From assembly GCF_036906915.1 (NCBI RefSeq), contig NZ_JBAKHX010000007.1, forward strand, positions 62,001 to 126,000: a DNA stretch of 64,000 bases, given 5' to 3'. Below are positions 55,889-63,962 of this stretch, piece after piece (within the stretch, counting starts at the first letter, position 1; every line of letters starts with the position of its first letter). The DNA comes from Phytohabitans sp036906915. Lineage in GTDB: Bacteria; Actinomycetota; Actinomycetes; Mycobacteriales; Micromonosporaceae. The translations under genes were made by a program, and so were the position numbers. The notes below the pieces were generated by a model. It saw only the letters and a list, made by a program, of their open reading frames with translations. It had not been told where the DNA came from and did not search any database.

Positions 55889-57214
55889 ATGCCTAGCGTC
55901 GATGACATGACCACGACCACCGCCTCAGCGAACGCCGGCGTCGACCCGTACCCGCACCCTGGCATGTTCCGGCAGCTCATGACCGACTCCAGCTATGTCA
56001 TCACCAATTTTCCTCTCGCGGTGGCCGGTTTCATAGTGGTTGTGGTCGGTCTTGCGCTGGGTGTCGGCCTCGGCGTCACGCTCATCGGCCTCCCCATCCT
56101 GGCCGGCGCCCTCCTCATCGCCCGTGCGTTCGCTGACATCGAACGGCTCCGGATGCCGGCCGTGCTGCGACAGCCCCGGGTCCGCCCGCAGTACAAGGCA
56201 TCGAAGCCGGAGGCCAACGTCTGGCGCCGGGTCGTGACCCCTATCGCCGACACGCAGTCGTGGCTCGACCTCGCGCACGCGGTGATCCGCTTTCCGGTCG
56301 GCATCTTCGCGTTCGTGGTCACCGTGACCTGGTGGGCGGGCGCGCTCGGCGGCTCGATGTACTGGGCGTACGACTGGGCGCTGCCACGCGGCGGGGGCGA
56401 CGAGGACCTGCCCCAGCTGCTCGGCCTCGGCGACTCGACCGGTGCCCGGATCGGCTTGCACACGGCGATGGGACTCTTCTTCCTGGTCACCCTGCCCGTC
56501 GTGGTGCGCGGCTGCGCGGCCCTGGAGGCATCCCTCGGCCGTGCCCTGCTCACCGGCATGGCTGAGATGCGCAACCGGATCACCGTGCTGGAGGAGCAGA
56601 AGCGGGCCGCCGTGTCCGCCGAGGCGACCGCCCTGCGCCGGCTCGAGCGCGACATCCACGACGGACCCCAGCAGCGCCTCGTGCGGCTGGCCATGGACCT
56701 GGGCCGGGCCCAACAGCAGCTCGACACCGACCCCGAGGCGGTCCGGCGCACCATCGACGAGGCCCTCGCACAGACCCGCGACACGCTCAACGAGCTGCGG
56801 GCACTCTCCCGCGGCATCGCACCGCCGATCCTGGTCGACCGCGGGCTGCCCAGCGCGCTCGCCGCGCTCGCCGGCCGCGGCGTGGTACCCATCGACCTCA
56901 CCGTCGACCCCACGCTCGGGACCCCCGGCGGCCGCCTCGACCCGGCCCTGGAGAACGCGGCGTACTTCGTGGTGGCCGAGGCCCTGACCAACGTCGCCAA
57001 GCACAGCCGGGCGACCGAGTGCTGGGTCAGCGTCAAGCGCACCGGTGACCGGCTGGAGATCGCGGTGATCGACGACGGCGAGGGCGGCGCCCACGTGTCC
57101 AAGGGCCACGGCCTGGCCGGCATCGCCGACCGGATCCGCGCGGCCGGCGGCGCGCTCGACGTAGTCAGCCCGGTAGGCGGCCCGACGGAGATCAAGGCAG
57201 AGCTTCCGTGCTAG
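55889..57214 (+). CDS. Sensor histidine kinase (HisKA_3/Sensor domain)
   Basis: A 441-residue membrane kinase. Helices: four transmembrane segments in the N-terminal 250 residues (including FIVVVVGLALGVGLGVTLIGLP and PVGIFAFVVTVTWW), the putative sensor domain family. The kinase core has the HisKA_3 H-box RLERDIHDGPQQRLVRLAM with the phospho-His, and the ATP-binding HATPase part NVAKHSRAT and DDGEGGAHVSKGHGLAG. It resembles LiaS/DesK-type kinases. ATG 55889 (alternative 55907). It overlaps its response regulator by 7 bp. Confidence 0.9.
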   Translation: MPSVDDMTTTTASANAGVDPYPHPGMFRQLMTDSSYVITNFPLAVAGFIVVVVGLALGVGLGVTLIGLPILAGALLIARAFADIERLRMPAVLRQPRVRPQYKASKPEANVWRRVVTPIADTQSWLDLAHAVIRFPVGIFAFVVTVTWWAGALGGSMYWAYDWALPRGGGDEDLPQLLGLGDSTGARIGLHTAMGLFFLVTLPVVVRGCAALEASLGRALLTGMAEMRNRITVLEEQKRAAVSAEATALRRLERDIHDGPQQRLVRLAMDLGRAQQQLDTDPEAVRRTIDEALAQTRDTLNELRALSRGIAPPILVDRGLPSALAALAGRGVVPIDLTVDPTLGTPGGRLDPALENAAYFVVAEALTNVAKHSRATECWVSVKRTGDRLEIAVIDDGEGGAHVSKGHGLAGIADRIRAAGGALDVVSPVGGPTEIKAELPC

Positions 57215-57867
57215 ACAACAGCATGCGCGTGGTGATCGCCGACGACGCGGTCCTCCTACGGGAGGGCCTCGTCCGGCTCCTGACCGAGCAGGGACACGAG
57301 GTTGTCGCGGCGGTGGGCGACGGCGACAGCCTGGTCACCGCGATCGAGCAGCACAAGCCCGACATCTCGATCGTCGACGTGCGGATGCCCCCGTCGCACA
57401 CCGACGAAGGGCTGCGTGCCGCGGTGACCGCCCGCGAACGGGTGCCCCGCACACCGATCCTCGTGCTCTCCCAGTACGTCGAGGTCTCGTACGCGGACGA
57501 CCTGCTCGCCGACCGCGCCGGCGCGGTCGGCTACCTGCTCAAGGACCGGGTCGCCGCGATTGCCGAGTTTCTCGACGCGATAGCGCGGGTGGCGAGCGGC
57601 GGCACCGTGCTCGACCCCGAGGTCGTGAGCCAACTTCTGGTGCGCCGGCGCCGCGACGACCCGCTGCGCGAGCTGACCCCGCGCGAGCGCGAAGTGCTGT
57701 CGCTGATGGCGGAGGGCCGGTCGAACACCGCGATCGCCCGCACACTCGTGGTGAGCGACGGTGCGGTGGAAAAGCACGTGCGCAACATCTTCACCAAGCT
57801 CCAGCTCCCACCGGACGAGGAGCAGCACCGGCGGGTGCTGGCGGTGCTGGCCTACCTACGCGGCTGA
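57208..57867 (+). CDS. LuxR/NarL-type response regulator
   Basis: A 219-residue regulator. The REC domain has MRVVIADDAVLLREGL, the phospho-acceptor Asp in SIVDVRMPPSHTDEG and the conserved Lys in GYLLKDRV. The HTH has LTPREREVLSLMAEGRSNTAIA and VSDGAVEKHVRNIFTKL (recognition helix). Start GTG 57208 is preferred for coupling with the kinase; ATG 57223 begins at the REC domain. Likely binds the palindrome at 55832 to regulate its own operon and others. Convergent with the HAD gene, 12-bp overlap. Confidence 0.92.
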   Translation: MLDNSMRVVIADDAVLLREGLVRLLTEQGHEVVAAVGDGDSLVTAIEQHKPDISIVDVRMPPSHTDEGLRAAVTARERVPRTPILVLSQYVEVSYADDLLADRAGAVGYLLKDRVAAIAEFLDAIARVASGGTVLDPEVVSQLLVRRRRDDPLRELTPREREVLSLMAEGRSNTAIARTLVVSDGAVEKHVRNIFTKLQLPPDEEQHRRVLAVLAYLRG

Positions 57868-58497
57868 CGCGAGCGCGACCGCTTCCGTGAGCGTCTCGGC
57901 GACCGGCACGCCGACCGTGCGCAGACGCTCAGGGTCGGTGAACCCGCCGGTGTAGAGCACGCACCCGGCGCCGACCGACGCGGCCGCGTGCGCGTCGTCG
58001 ACCGAATCGCCGATCAGCACCACGGACTCGCCCGCGATGCCCAACTCGGCCAGGTGGCGCCGCAGGTGGCTGGCCTTGAGGTCACCGCCGACGGTGCCGC
58101 GCAACCCGTCGACCCGCCGGAACATCGGAGTCAGGCCGTACGTCTCGATCGTCGGCACCAGCTCTTCGTGGAACCACATGGACAGCAGCGACTGCGTGCC
58201 CATCCAGGCGCTCATCGCGGCCCGCGCGTCGGCGGTCAACCCGCAGGTGGCAAGGCCCACCCGGTAGTTGTCGTGGAAGATCTTGTCGAGCCGCGCGAAC
58301 TCGGCCTCGTCGACCGGCCGCCCCAGGACCCCCACGTAGTAGTCGACCACCGGGCGCCGGAAGTCGCGGCGGTGCTCGTCGGCCGTCACCACGGGCCCGT
58401 CGACGCTCGCGAACGCCACATTCGTCGAGGAAACGACCAGCGAAAGGTCGTCGAGCAGCGTGCCGTTCCAATCCCAGACGAGGTGTTCGCGAGTCAT
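57856..58497 (-). CDS. HAD-family hydrolase (phosphoglycolate phosphatase-like)
   Basis: A 213-residue HAD hydrolase. Motif I is WDWNGTLLDDL, motif III has GGDLKASHLRRHLAELG, motif IV LIGDSVDDAHAAASVG with the acidic pair; the cap is alpha-helical with FHEELVPTIETYG. The MTREHLVWDWNGT start (ATG 58497) is typical. Overlaps the response regulator's 3' end by 12 bp. Substrate unknown. Confidence 0.88.
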   Translation of the reverse strand: MTREHLVWDWNGTLLDDLSLVVSSTNVAFASVDGPVVTADEHRRDFRRPVVDYYVGVLGRPVDEAEFARLDKIFHDNYRVGLATCGLTADARAAMSAWMGTQSLLSMWFHEELVPTIETYGLTPMFRRVDGLRGTVGGDLKASHLRRHLAELGIAGESVVLIGDSVDDAHAAASVGAGCVLYTGGFTDPERLRTVGVPVAETLTEAVALASAA

Positions 58498-58528
58498 CGG
58501 AGCACAATACGTGCGACCCCCGACAAGG

Positions 58529-58777
58529 TCAGCTCGATTTGCTCAAATCCCGGATCAGCCGTTGCTCCTCGACCCGCCAGAAGCCGTGTTCCTTGCCGTC
58601 CAGCAGCGTCACCGGCACCCGGTCGCCGTACTCCGCCTCAAGCTCCCGGTCACCCGTTAGGTCGACCTCGACCCATTGCGTTCCGGTCTGCGCGGCCACC
58701 CGCTCGATCGCCTCCTTGGCGACGTCGCACAGGTGGCACCCGGGACGGGTGATCAAGGTGAGGCGTGGTTCAGACAC
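58529..58777 (-). CDS. Glutaredoxin-like protein (82 aa)
   Basis: An 82-residue protein with a thioredoxin-like fold of the DUF836/YruB-like type: RLTLITRPGCHLCDVAKEAI with the CxxC redox pair at residues 14-17 (CHLC) and VPVTLLDGKEHGFWRV. GTG 58777 overlaps the stop of the acyl-CoA synthetase upstream by 8 bp, so it is co-translated. Likely a small disulfide reductant or part of a Grx-like redox protein. Confidence 0.85.
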   Translation of the reverse strand: MSEPRLTLITRPGCHLCDVAKEAIERVAAQTGTQWVEVDLTGDRELEAEYGDRVPVTLLDGKEHGFWRVEEQRLIRDLSKSS

Positions 58778-60401
58778 GGCCGTGCTCCGATCTCAGCAGC
58801 GTCTTCCGAACCTTACCCGTGGGCGAATGCGGCAACTCCTCGACGAACTCGACGGCGGTCGGGCACTTGAACCGGGCCAGGTTGCGCTCACAGTGCCGCA
58901 GCAGGTCGTCGACCGTCGGTTCGGCGCCGGGCGCCCGCACGACGTACGCCCGGACCGTCTGGCCGGTGTACGGATGCGGAGCGCCGATCACCGCGGCCTC
59001 CGCGACAGCCGGGTGTGCGGCGAGCACCTGCTCGACCTCGTGGGGATACACGTTGAAGCCGCTCACCAGGATCAGCTCGCCGAGTCGGTCCACCAGGAAG
59101 AGGTCGCCGTCCGCGTCGGCGTACGCGACATCGCCGGTGGCCCACCAGCCGTCGGCGTCCGGACCGTCCCGCCCGTCCGGCCAGTACCCGGAGAAGAGGT
59201 TGGCGCCGCGCACCACGATCTCGCCGGGGTCGGTGCCCGGCGACTCCAAACCAAGCTCAAGCTCGTCCTCGGCCTCGGGATCCACCGCGCCGTCGTGCCA
59301 CAGATCTTCCCCACCCGCGCCGACCAGCCGCAGCTCGACCCCGGGGATCGGCTGTCCGATCGAACCCACCTTCGGCACCGGGCTCACCAGCGTCGACGTC
59401 AGCACCGGAGCGGTCTCGGTCAACCCGTACCCGACGAAGACCGGATGCCGGGTCGCCTCGGTGAACCGGGCCGCCGTCGTCGCCTCCAGCGGCGCCGCCC
59501 CGCACGCCGCGAAGCGCACCGACTCCATCGACTCACCCAGGTCGGGCAGCAGCGACCAGCCGACGTACATCGACGGCACACCGATCACGGCTGTGACGTG
59601 CGTGCGGGCGATGGTCTCCAGCGCCGCCGCCGGGTCGAAACGCTCCATCAGCACGCCGCACGCGCCGTGGAACGCCACCGCACCCAGGCCGGAGTTCAAC
59701 CCGTACGCGTGGAAGAGCGGCACCGCGAGCAGCAACACGTCGTCGGGGCCGACCACGGTCGGCGCCACGTGCGCGACCTGCTCATGGTTCGCGATCAGCG
59801 CGCGGTGCGACAGCATGGCACCCTTCGGCTGCCCCTCGGTGCCGGACGTATAAAGCAGCACGGCCAGGTCGTCACCGCCGGCTTCGTGCGCCGGTGCGGC
59901 ATGGCGCCAGTCCGACACGCTCGTTTGTACCGTCGACAACGCCGGCAATTCCTGATGGATACCGCCCACGGTCTCCCCGACCTGCTCACTGCAAAGCAAG
60001 ATCGCAGCCGCCGAGTCGGCGAGCACGTGTCGCAGTTCTCGCGCGGTGAATTCCGGATTGACCGGCACGGCAACCAGCCCAGCGCGTAAGGCACCGAAGA
60101 ACGCGACCGCGAAATCGGGTGTATTCGGCAACGCAATCGCCACCCGCGCGGGGTACCCGGCGGTGGGCGCCGGTGCGAGCGCGGCCAGACCGCTGGCGGC
60201 CGCGTCGATACGCGCGTCGAGATCGCCCCAGGTCACGACCTGGTCATGCCAGATTAGGGCCGGGCGCTCCGGCCCCGCCTCGGCGGCCCGGCGGACGTAG
60301 CCGGACAAGTTCGCAGGTGCTTGCACCGTCACAGGGTAATGTGACCCAGCCCATTCGGGCGTGTCGCGGCTCAACTCGTGTTGTTCCCCCGAACGAGGCA
60401 T
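58770..60401 (-). CDS. AMP-dependent acyl-CoA synthetase (fatty acid-CoA ligase type)
   Basis: A 543-residue ANL-superfamily adenylating enzyme. The ATP loop LLYTSGTEGQPKGAM (A3), GYGLTETAPVL (A5 region), GWWATGDVAYADADGD (A7) and the C-terminal catalytic-Lys motif LPHSPTGKVRK (A10, Lys present) are intact. It activates a carboxylic acid as AMP ester and transfers it to CoA. The start is uncertain: ATG 60401 has a weak site; GTG 60332 (VTVQAPAN) is also possible. Coupled to the glutaredoxin-like gene downstream. The substrate is not predictable. Confidence 0.9.
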   Translation of the reverse strand: MPRSGEQHELSRDTPEWAGSHYPVTVQAPANLSGYVRRAAEAGPERPALIWHDQVVTWGDLDARIDAAASGLAALAPAPTAGYPARVAIALPNTPDFAVAFFGALRAGLVAVPVNPEFTARELRHVLADSAAAILLCSEQVGETVGGIHQELPALSTVQTSVSDWRHAAPAHEAGGDDLAVLLYTSGTEGQPKGAMLSHRALIANHEQVAHVAPTVVGPDDVLLLAVPLFHAYGLNSGLGAVAFHGACGVLMERFDPAAALETIARTHVTAVIGVPSMYVGWSLLPDLGESMESVRFAACGAAPLEATTAARFTEATRHPVFVGYGLTETAPVLTSTLVSPVPKVGSIGQPIPGVELRLVGAGGEDLWHDGAVDPEAEDELELGLESPGTDPGEIVVRGANLFSGYWPDGRDGPDADGWWATGDVAYADADGDLFLVDRLGELILVSGFNVYPHEVEQVLAAHPAVAEAAVIGAPHPYTGQTVRAYVVRAPGAEPTVDDLLRHCERNLARFKCPTAVEFVEELPHSPTGKVRKTLLRSEHGRV

Positions 60402-60513
60402 CGCCGCCTGTCAGGAACGCGACGACGCACAGTGTGTGCGACTTATCTGGCCACGATCTGCAAATAATTCCGCTCTGTGTAACGGACTCCGCACACGTGG
60501 GTGATGTTGGCCC

Positions 60514-60519
60514 TATTAT
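60514..60519 (+). promoter_or_regulatory. Candidate -10 element upstream of bldN leader
   Basis: TATTAT (60514-60519) is the best -10-like hexamer in the 178-bp gap, giving a leader start near 60526 and a 50-base 5' region before the GTG at 60580. The matching -35 is poor. Confidence 0.3.
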
Positions 60520-60579
60520 CTCTGGGTCGGCTCACCCCTTTTGCCGTGAGTCGACACCCCTCACCCCGAGGAGGCCGCT

Positions 60580-60735
60580 GTGCCCGATAACGCACCGCAT
60601 CAGCACCTCACGGGTGTGTGTCGCCTGATGGCGTGCCCAGTGATGGTGGGCCCTGTCCGATCCGCGGACAGACGCGCCGGACCGGACACACACCCGATGA
60701 TGACGCTGTGCGCGGTAACGGAGGAGGGGCAGTGA
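60580..60735 (+). CDS. Small leader ORF (51 codons) translationally coupled to bldN
   Basis: GTG 60580 follows GAGGAGG with a five-base spacer, a better site than that of most genes here. The frame of 51 codons ends TGA at 60733-60735, overlapping the GTG start of bldN (60732) in the GTGA arrangement. Product: MPDNAPHQHLTGVCRLMACPV, shown as MPDNAPHQHLTGVCRLMAC, then PVMVGPVRSADRRAGPDTHP and MMTLCAVTEEGQ; no signal peptide or known domain. The transcript can fold as a 12-bp stem (60611-60622 with 60685-60696) inside the frame. Real translation is likely; the peptide itself may be non-functional. Confidence 0.65.
   Translation: MPDNAPHQHLTGVCRLMACPVMVGPVRSADRRAGPDTHPMMTLCAVTEEGQ
60611..60696 (+). 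promoter_or_regulatory. Structured RNA region in the bldN leader
   Basis: CGGGTGTGTGTC (60611-60622) is a perfect complement of GACACACACCCG (60685-60696), a 12-bp stem. Within the loop, CTGTCCG (60653-60659) and CGGACAG (60665-60671) form a 7-bp hairpin. The right arm lies about 25 bases before the bldN ribosome-binding site (60720-60727). A ribosome reading the leader frame would have to open it. Confidence 0.6.
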
Positions 60736-61700
60736 CGGCATACGTGTACGCCGGCCGGCTGGTGAGCCGTGAGGAGCACGCCGCGCAAATTGCACTCGCC
60801 GACGGCCTGCGCGCGCTGCGCAACATCATCAAGAGCGACAACACCATGAAGAGCGACATGGGCACGCGGCGCACCCGCAACCGTCCCCCGCTCAACGAGG
60901 TTCCCGGCCGGCACACGCCCTCGGGCACCAACGCCAAGCCGATGCGCGGCGGCGTCTCCGCCCCCGGCCGGCCCACCATGCCGGCGCAGCCGGCCCCCGG
61001 GCACAACCCCGCCGACCCCGGCGCGCGCTCCACCGACTCCGACACGGCGGTACTGCCGGTCGTGCGTCCCGGTGACTCCGCCGGCACCGGCAACGGCGCG
61101 CCCACCCGATACCCGGATCGTCCAGACCCCACCGACGCGGCCGCCGAGGTGTGGGCGCTGGTCGAGCGCGCCCAGGCGGGCGAGGCCGAGGCGTTCGGGC
61201 TGATCTACGACCGGTACGTGGACACCGTCTTCCGGTTCGTCTACTTCCGGGTCGGCAACCGGCAGCTCGCCGAAGACCTGACCTCCGACACGTTCCTGCG
61301 TGCCCTCAAACGCATCGGCTCCTTCACGTGGCAGGGCCGCGACCTCGGCGCCTGGCTCGTGACGATCGCGCGCAACCTCGTCGCCGACCACTTCAAATCC
61401 GGCCGATACCGCCTGGAGGTCACGACGGGTGACGTGCTCGACGCGGATCGCGAAGATCGCGGTCCCGAGGGCAGCCCCGAGGCGGCCGTCGTCGACCACA
61501 TCACCAACGTCGCCCTTCTCACCGCCGTCAAACAGCTCAACCCCGAGCAGCAGGAGTGCATCGTGCTCCGCTTCCTGCAGGGGTTCTCGGTCGCCGAGAC
61601 CGCCCGGGCGATGGGCAAGAACGAGGGCGCCATCAAGGCACTCCAGTACCGTGCGGTACGCGCCCTTGCCCGGCTGCTGCCGGACGGGTTTCAGCCGTGA
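60732..61700 (+). CDS. bldN: BldN-like developmental ECF sigma factor
   Basis: A 322-residue sigma factor; GTG 60732 with GGAGGAGGGG upstream. The first 130 residues are Pro/Ala/Arg-rich and contain no sigma region, like the N-terminal pro-sequence of S. coelicolor BldN. Region 2 (AFGLIYDRYVDTVFRFVYFRVG, LTSDTFLRALKRI) and region 4 (LNPEQQECIVLRFLQGFSVAE, TARAMGKNEGAIKALQYRAV) follow. The next gene is an RsbN-like anti-sigma factor, the partner of BldN in Streptomyces. Expected to control aerial growth genes such as chaplins/rodlins or equivalents. The coupled leader ORF is unusual. Confidence 0.92.
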   Translation: MTAYVYAGRLVSREEHAAQIALADGLRALRNIIKSDNTMKSDMGTRRTRNRPPLNEVPGRHTPSGTNAKPMRGGVSAPGRPTMPAQPAPGHNPADPGARSTDSDTAVLPVVRPGDSAGTGNGAPTRYPDRPDPTDAAAEVWALVERAQAGEAEAFGLIYDRYVDTVFRFVYFRVGNRQLAEDLTSDTFLRALKRIGSFTWQGRDLGAWLVTIARNLVADHFKSGRYRLEVTTGDVLDADREDRGPEGSPEAAVVDHITNVALLTAVKQLNPEQQECIVLRFLQGFSVAETARAMGKNEGAIKALQYRAVRALARLLPDGFQP

Positions 61701-61890
61701 CGCCGATCACGGTTGGTAATTGTCAGACGGCCAAGCCCGTAACCCATCGTCGCAGAACCGCGTTTGTCAGGATGCGACCGGCGACGGCCCTGGCCTCCCC
61801 CCTGGCTCGATCCGAGGATTCCGCTGCCGTCGCCCCGGCCGGCGAGAACGCCGGCCGCGCAGTCGTGACCAGCGAAGGGAGGTGCCCGCG

Positions 61891-62958
61891 GTGACCACCA
61901 ATGTCTTCAACCGCCGGCGCGCCGAGCGCTTCGCGCAGCTCCTCGACGAGACCAACGGCGTCGAGAACGCCGATGGCGAGCTCGCCCGGTTCGTCGCGGT
62001 GCGCGATCGGCTGACCGCGCTCCAGCCGTCCGTCGAGATCGATCCGGAGTTCCGCACCGGCCTGCGCGCCATGCTGGTCGCCACGGCCGAACGGGACGGC
62101 ATCGGCAGCACCGCGGTCGAGCCCGAAGAGCAAGAATCCCGGCAGCAGCGCCGCGCCGTCTGGCGCCGCCGCGCGCCGCGGCTGGTGATCGTCGGGGTGG
62201 CCATCGGCATCGTGACCGTCTCCGGCGCCTCGGCAGCCAGCGAGCGGGCGATGCCCGGCGACGCGCTGTACGGCGTCAAGCGGTCGACGGAGCGTACGCA
62301 GCTCGCGCTCGCCCGTTCCGACGTGACGCGTGGCCAACTGCTGCTCAGCTTCGCCCGCACCCGGGTCGCGGAAGCCGCGGCGGTGCGGGGTGACGCGGCC
62401 GGCTTCGCGGGCGCGCTCGGCGACATGGACGCCGACACCCGCGACGGCGTCAGGCTGCTCACCACGTCGGCCGTGCGGCGCGGCGACGAGGTGGCGCTCG
62501 ACGCGATCGACACCTTCGTCAGCCAGCAACGCGGCGACCTGACCGGCGTGCTCGCGAAGGCGTCCGGCGCCGAGCGCGAGCGGGTGGTGTCGTCACTCGA
62601 CCTGCTCGGCGACGTGAGCCAGCGTTCCAAGGGGCTGCGCACCACGCTCTCCTGCGGAGCGACGGCCGGCGAGGACACCGACGGGCTCGGCCCGAAGCCG
62701 GCGTCGTGCATGTCCGCCTCGGGCCCCGGCACAGGCGAGTCGGGACGCGGCTCCCAGACCGGCGAGCGGGACGGCGGGCAGCCGGCTCCCCCCCGCACCG
62801 AGAACGACCCGTCCACGGCACCGGGTGCGGGGCCGGCACAGCCGGGCGCGACCCCGTCCGGGTCGGCGCCGGCACAGACCGACCCGAGCCCGTCCGCGTC
62901 CGACGAGGGCGGCATCGTCGACGGGTTCGGCCGGATGCTGGATGACCTTCTCGGCTGA
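61891..62958 (+). CDS. rsbN: DUF5667 protein, RsbN-like anti-sigma factor of BldN
   Basis: A 355-residue single-pass membrane protein. N-terminal RRRAERFAQLLDETNG (residues 5-20) and DPEFRTGLRAMLVATAER form the anti-sigma-like domain; one transmembrane helix lies at about 101-120 (LVIVGVAIGIVTVSGASAA). The extracytoplasmic DUF5667 portion begins MPGDALYGVKRSTE with VRGDAAGFAGALGDMDADTRDG, and ends in a Pro/Ser/Thr tail. GTG 61891 has GGGAGG (9-base spacing). By gene order (directly downstream of bldN) and domain, it is the RsbN-like membrane anti-sigma factor that holds BldN inactive. Confidence 0.88.
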   Translation: MTTNVFNRRRAERFAQLLDETNGVENADGELARFVAVRDRLTALQPSVEIDPEFRTGLRAMLVATAERDGIGSTAVEPEEQESRQQRRAVWRRRAPRLVIVGVAIGIVTVSGASAASERAMPGDALYGVKRSTERTQLALARSDVTRGQLLLSFARTRVAEAAAVRGDAAGFAGALGDMDADTRDGVRLLTTSAVRRGDEVALDAIDTFVSQQRGDLTGVLAKASGAERERVVSSLDLLGDVSQRSKGLRTTLSCGATAGEDTDGLGPKPASCMSASGPGTGESGRGSQTGERDGGQPAPPRTENDPSTAPGAGPAQPGATPSGSAPAQTDPSPSASDEGGIVDGFGRMLDDLLG

Positions 62959-62972
62959 CCGAACATGCATTT

Positions 62973-63000
62973 CAGGGGCCGTCCATCTGGGCGGCCCCTG
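62973..63000 (+). terminator. Terminator after rsbN
   Basis: CAGGGGCCG, ten-base loop, CGGCCCCTG, 14 bases after the stop and followed by ATCAATAT: a likely intrinsic terminator. Confidence 0.75.
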
Positions 63001-63068
63001 ATCAATATCGAACCGACACAGGCTTGCCCGTTACCCTCGCATAAAGCGACGCAGAGGGAGGTTCGCGC

Positions 63069-63962
63069 GTGCCCCGCATCCGCAGGGCTGCCGGTAACCA
63101 CAAGGTGACCGTCAGCACCGACGCGCACGGACACACCGCAGGCTGGGCCGCGACCGATCTGGAAGCGGCCCTCACAGTGCCGCCCGACCAGTCGGCCGCC
63201 GCGTTCTTCGACGTCGACAACACGATGATGCAGGGCGCCTCGATCTACTGGTTCGCCCGCGGGCTGGCCGCCCGCAATTACCTGACCACCGGCGACCTCG
63301 TCCGGTACGGATGGCAGCAGGCCAAGTTTCGGCTCATGGCGCGGGAAAACCACGGCTCGATGTCGCAGGCCAAGAACGCGGCCCTGGCGTTCGTCGAGGG
63401 CTGGCGGGTCGACGACATGGAACGGCTCAGCGAGGAGATCTTCGACGAGCTGATGGCCGAGCGCATCTGGACCGGCACGCGAGCCCTCGCCCAGTTGCAC
63501 CTCGACGCCGGCCAGCGGGTCTGGCTGGTCACCGCCGCCCCGGTCGAGCTCGGCCGGGTGATCGCCCAGCGGCTCGGCCTCACCGGCGCGATCGGCACCG
63601 TCGCCGAGGTGCGCGAGGGCGCTTACACCGGCCGCCTCGTCGGCGACCTGATGCACGGTCCGGCAAAAGCGGACGCTATCGCCCAGCTCGCTCAGGTCGA
63701 AGGGCTCGACCTGAGCCGATGCACCGCATACAGCGACTCATCCAACGACATCCCGATGCTCTCGGCGGTCGGGCACGCGGTCGCCGTCAACCCCGACACC
63801 GCGCTGCGCGCCGAGGCCCGCACCCGCGGCTGGGACGTGCGCGACTTCCGCACCGGTCGGAAGGCCGCCAAGATCGCGGTACCCGCGACGCTGGCGACCG
63901 GCGTGCTCGCCGGCGCCATCACCGCTGGCCTCGCGATGCGCCGGCGGAAGTCTCGTCCATGA
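63069..63962 (+). CDS. HAD-IB family phosphatase (SerB-like) with C-terminal membrane helix
   Basis: A 297-residue protein. HAD motif I is FFDVDNTMMQG with the nucleophile Asp and its +2 Asp; the SerB-like cap contains YLTTGDLVRYGWQQAKF and AALAFVEGWRVDDM; motif II LVTAAPVELGRVIA; motif IV YSDSSNDIPMLSAVG. A C-terminal helix (PATLATGVLAGAITAGLAM) anchors it to the membrane. GTG 63069 is preceded by GGGAGG. In actinomycetes this type often follows bldN/rsbN; its role is probably lipid or phosphoserine-like phosphatase, unproven. Confidence 0.9.
   Translation: MPRIRRAAGNHKVTVSTDAHGHTAGWAATDLEAALTVPPDQSAAAFFDVDNTMMQGASIYWFARGLAARNYLTTGDLVRYGWQQAKFRLMARENHGSMSQAKNAALAFVEGWRVDDMERLSEEIFDELMAERIWTGTRALAQLHLDAGQRVWLVTAAPVELGRVIAQRLGLTGAIGTVAEVREGAYTGRLVGDLMHGPAKADAIAQLAQVEGLDLSRCTAYSDSSNDIPMLSAVGHAVAVNPDTALRAEARTRGWDVRDFRTGRKAAKIAVPATLATGVLAGAITAGLAMRRRKSRP

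Noticed and set aside
61767..63656. Minus-strand frame of 629 codons over rsbN and the HAD-IB gene
   Set aside because: Antisense to two genes with clear starts, RBSs and motifs; compositionally random.
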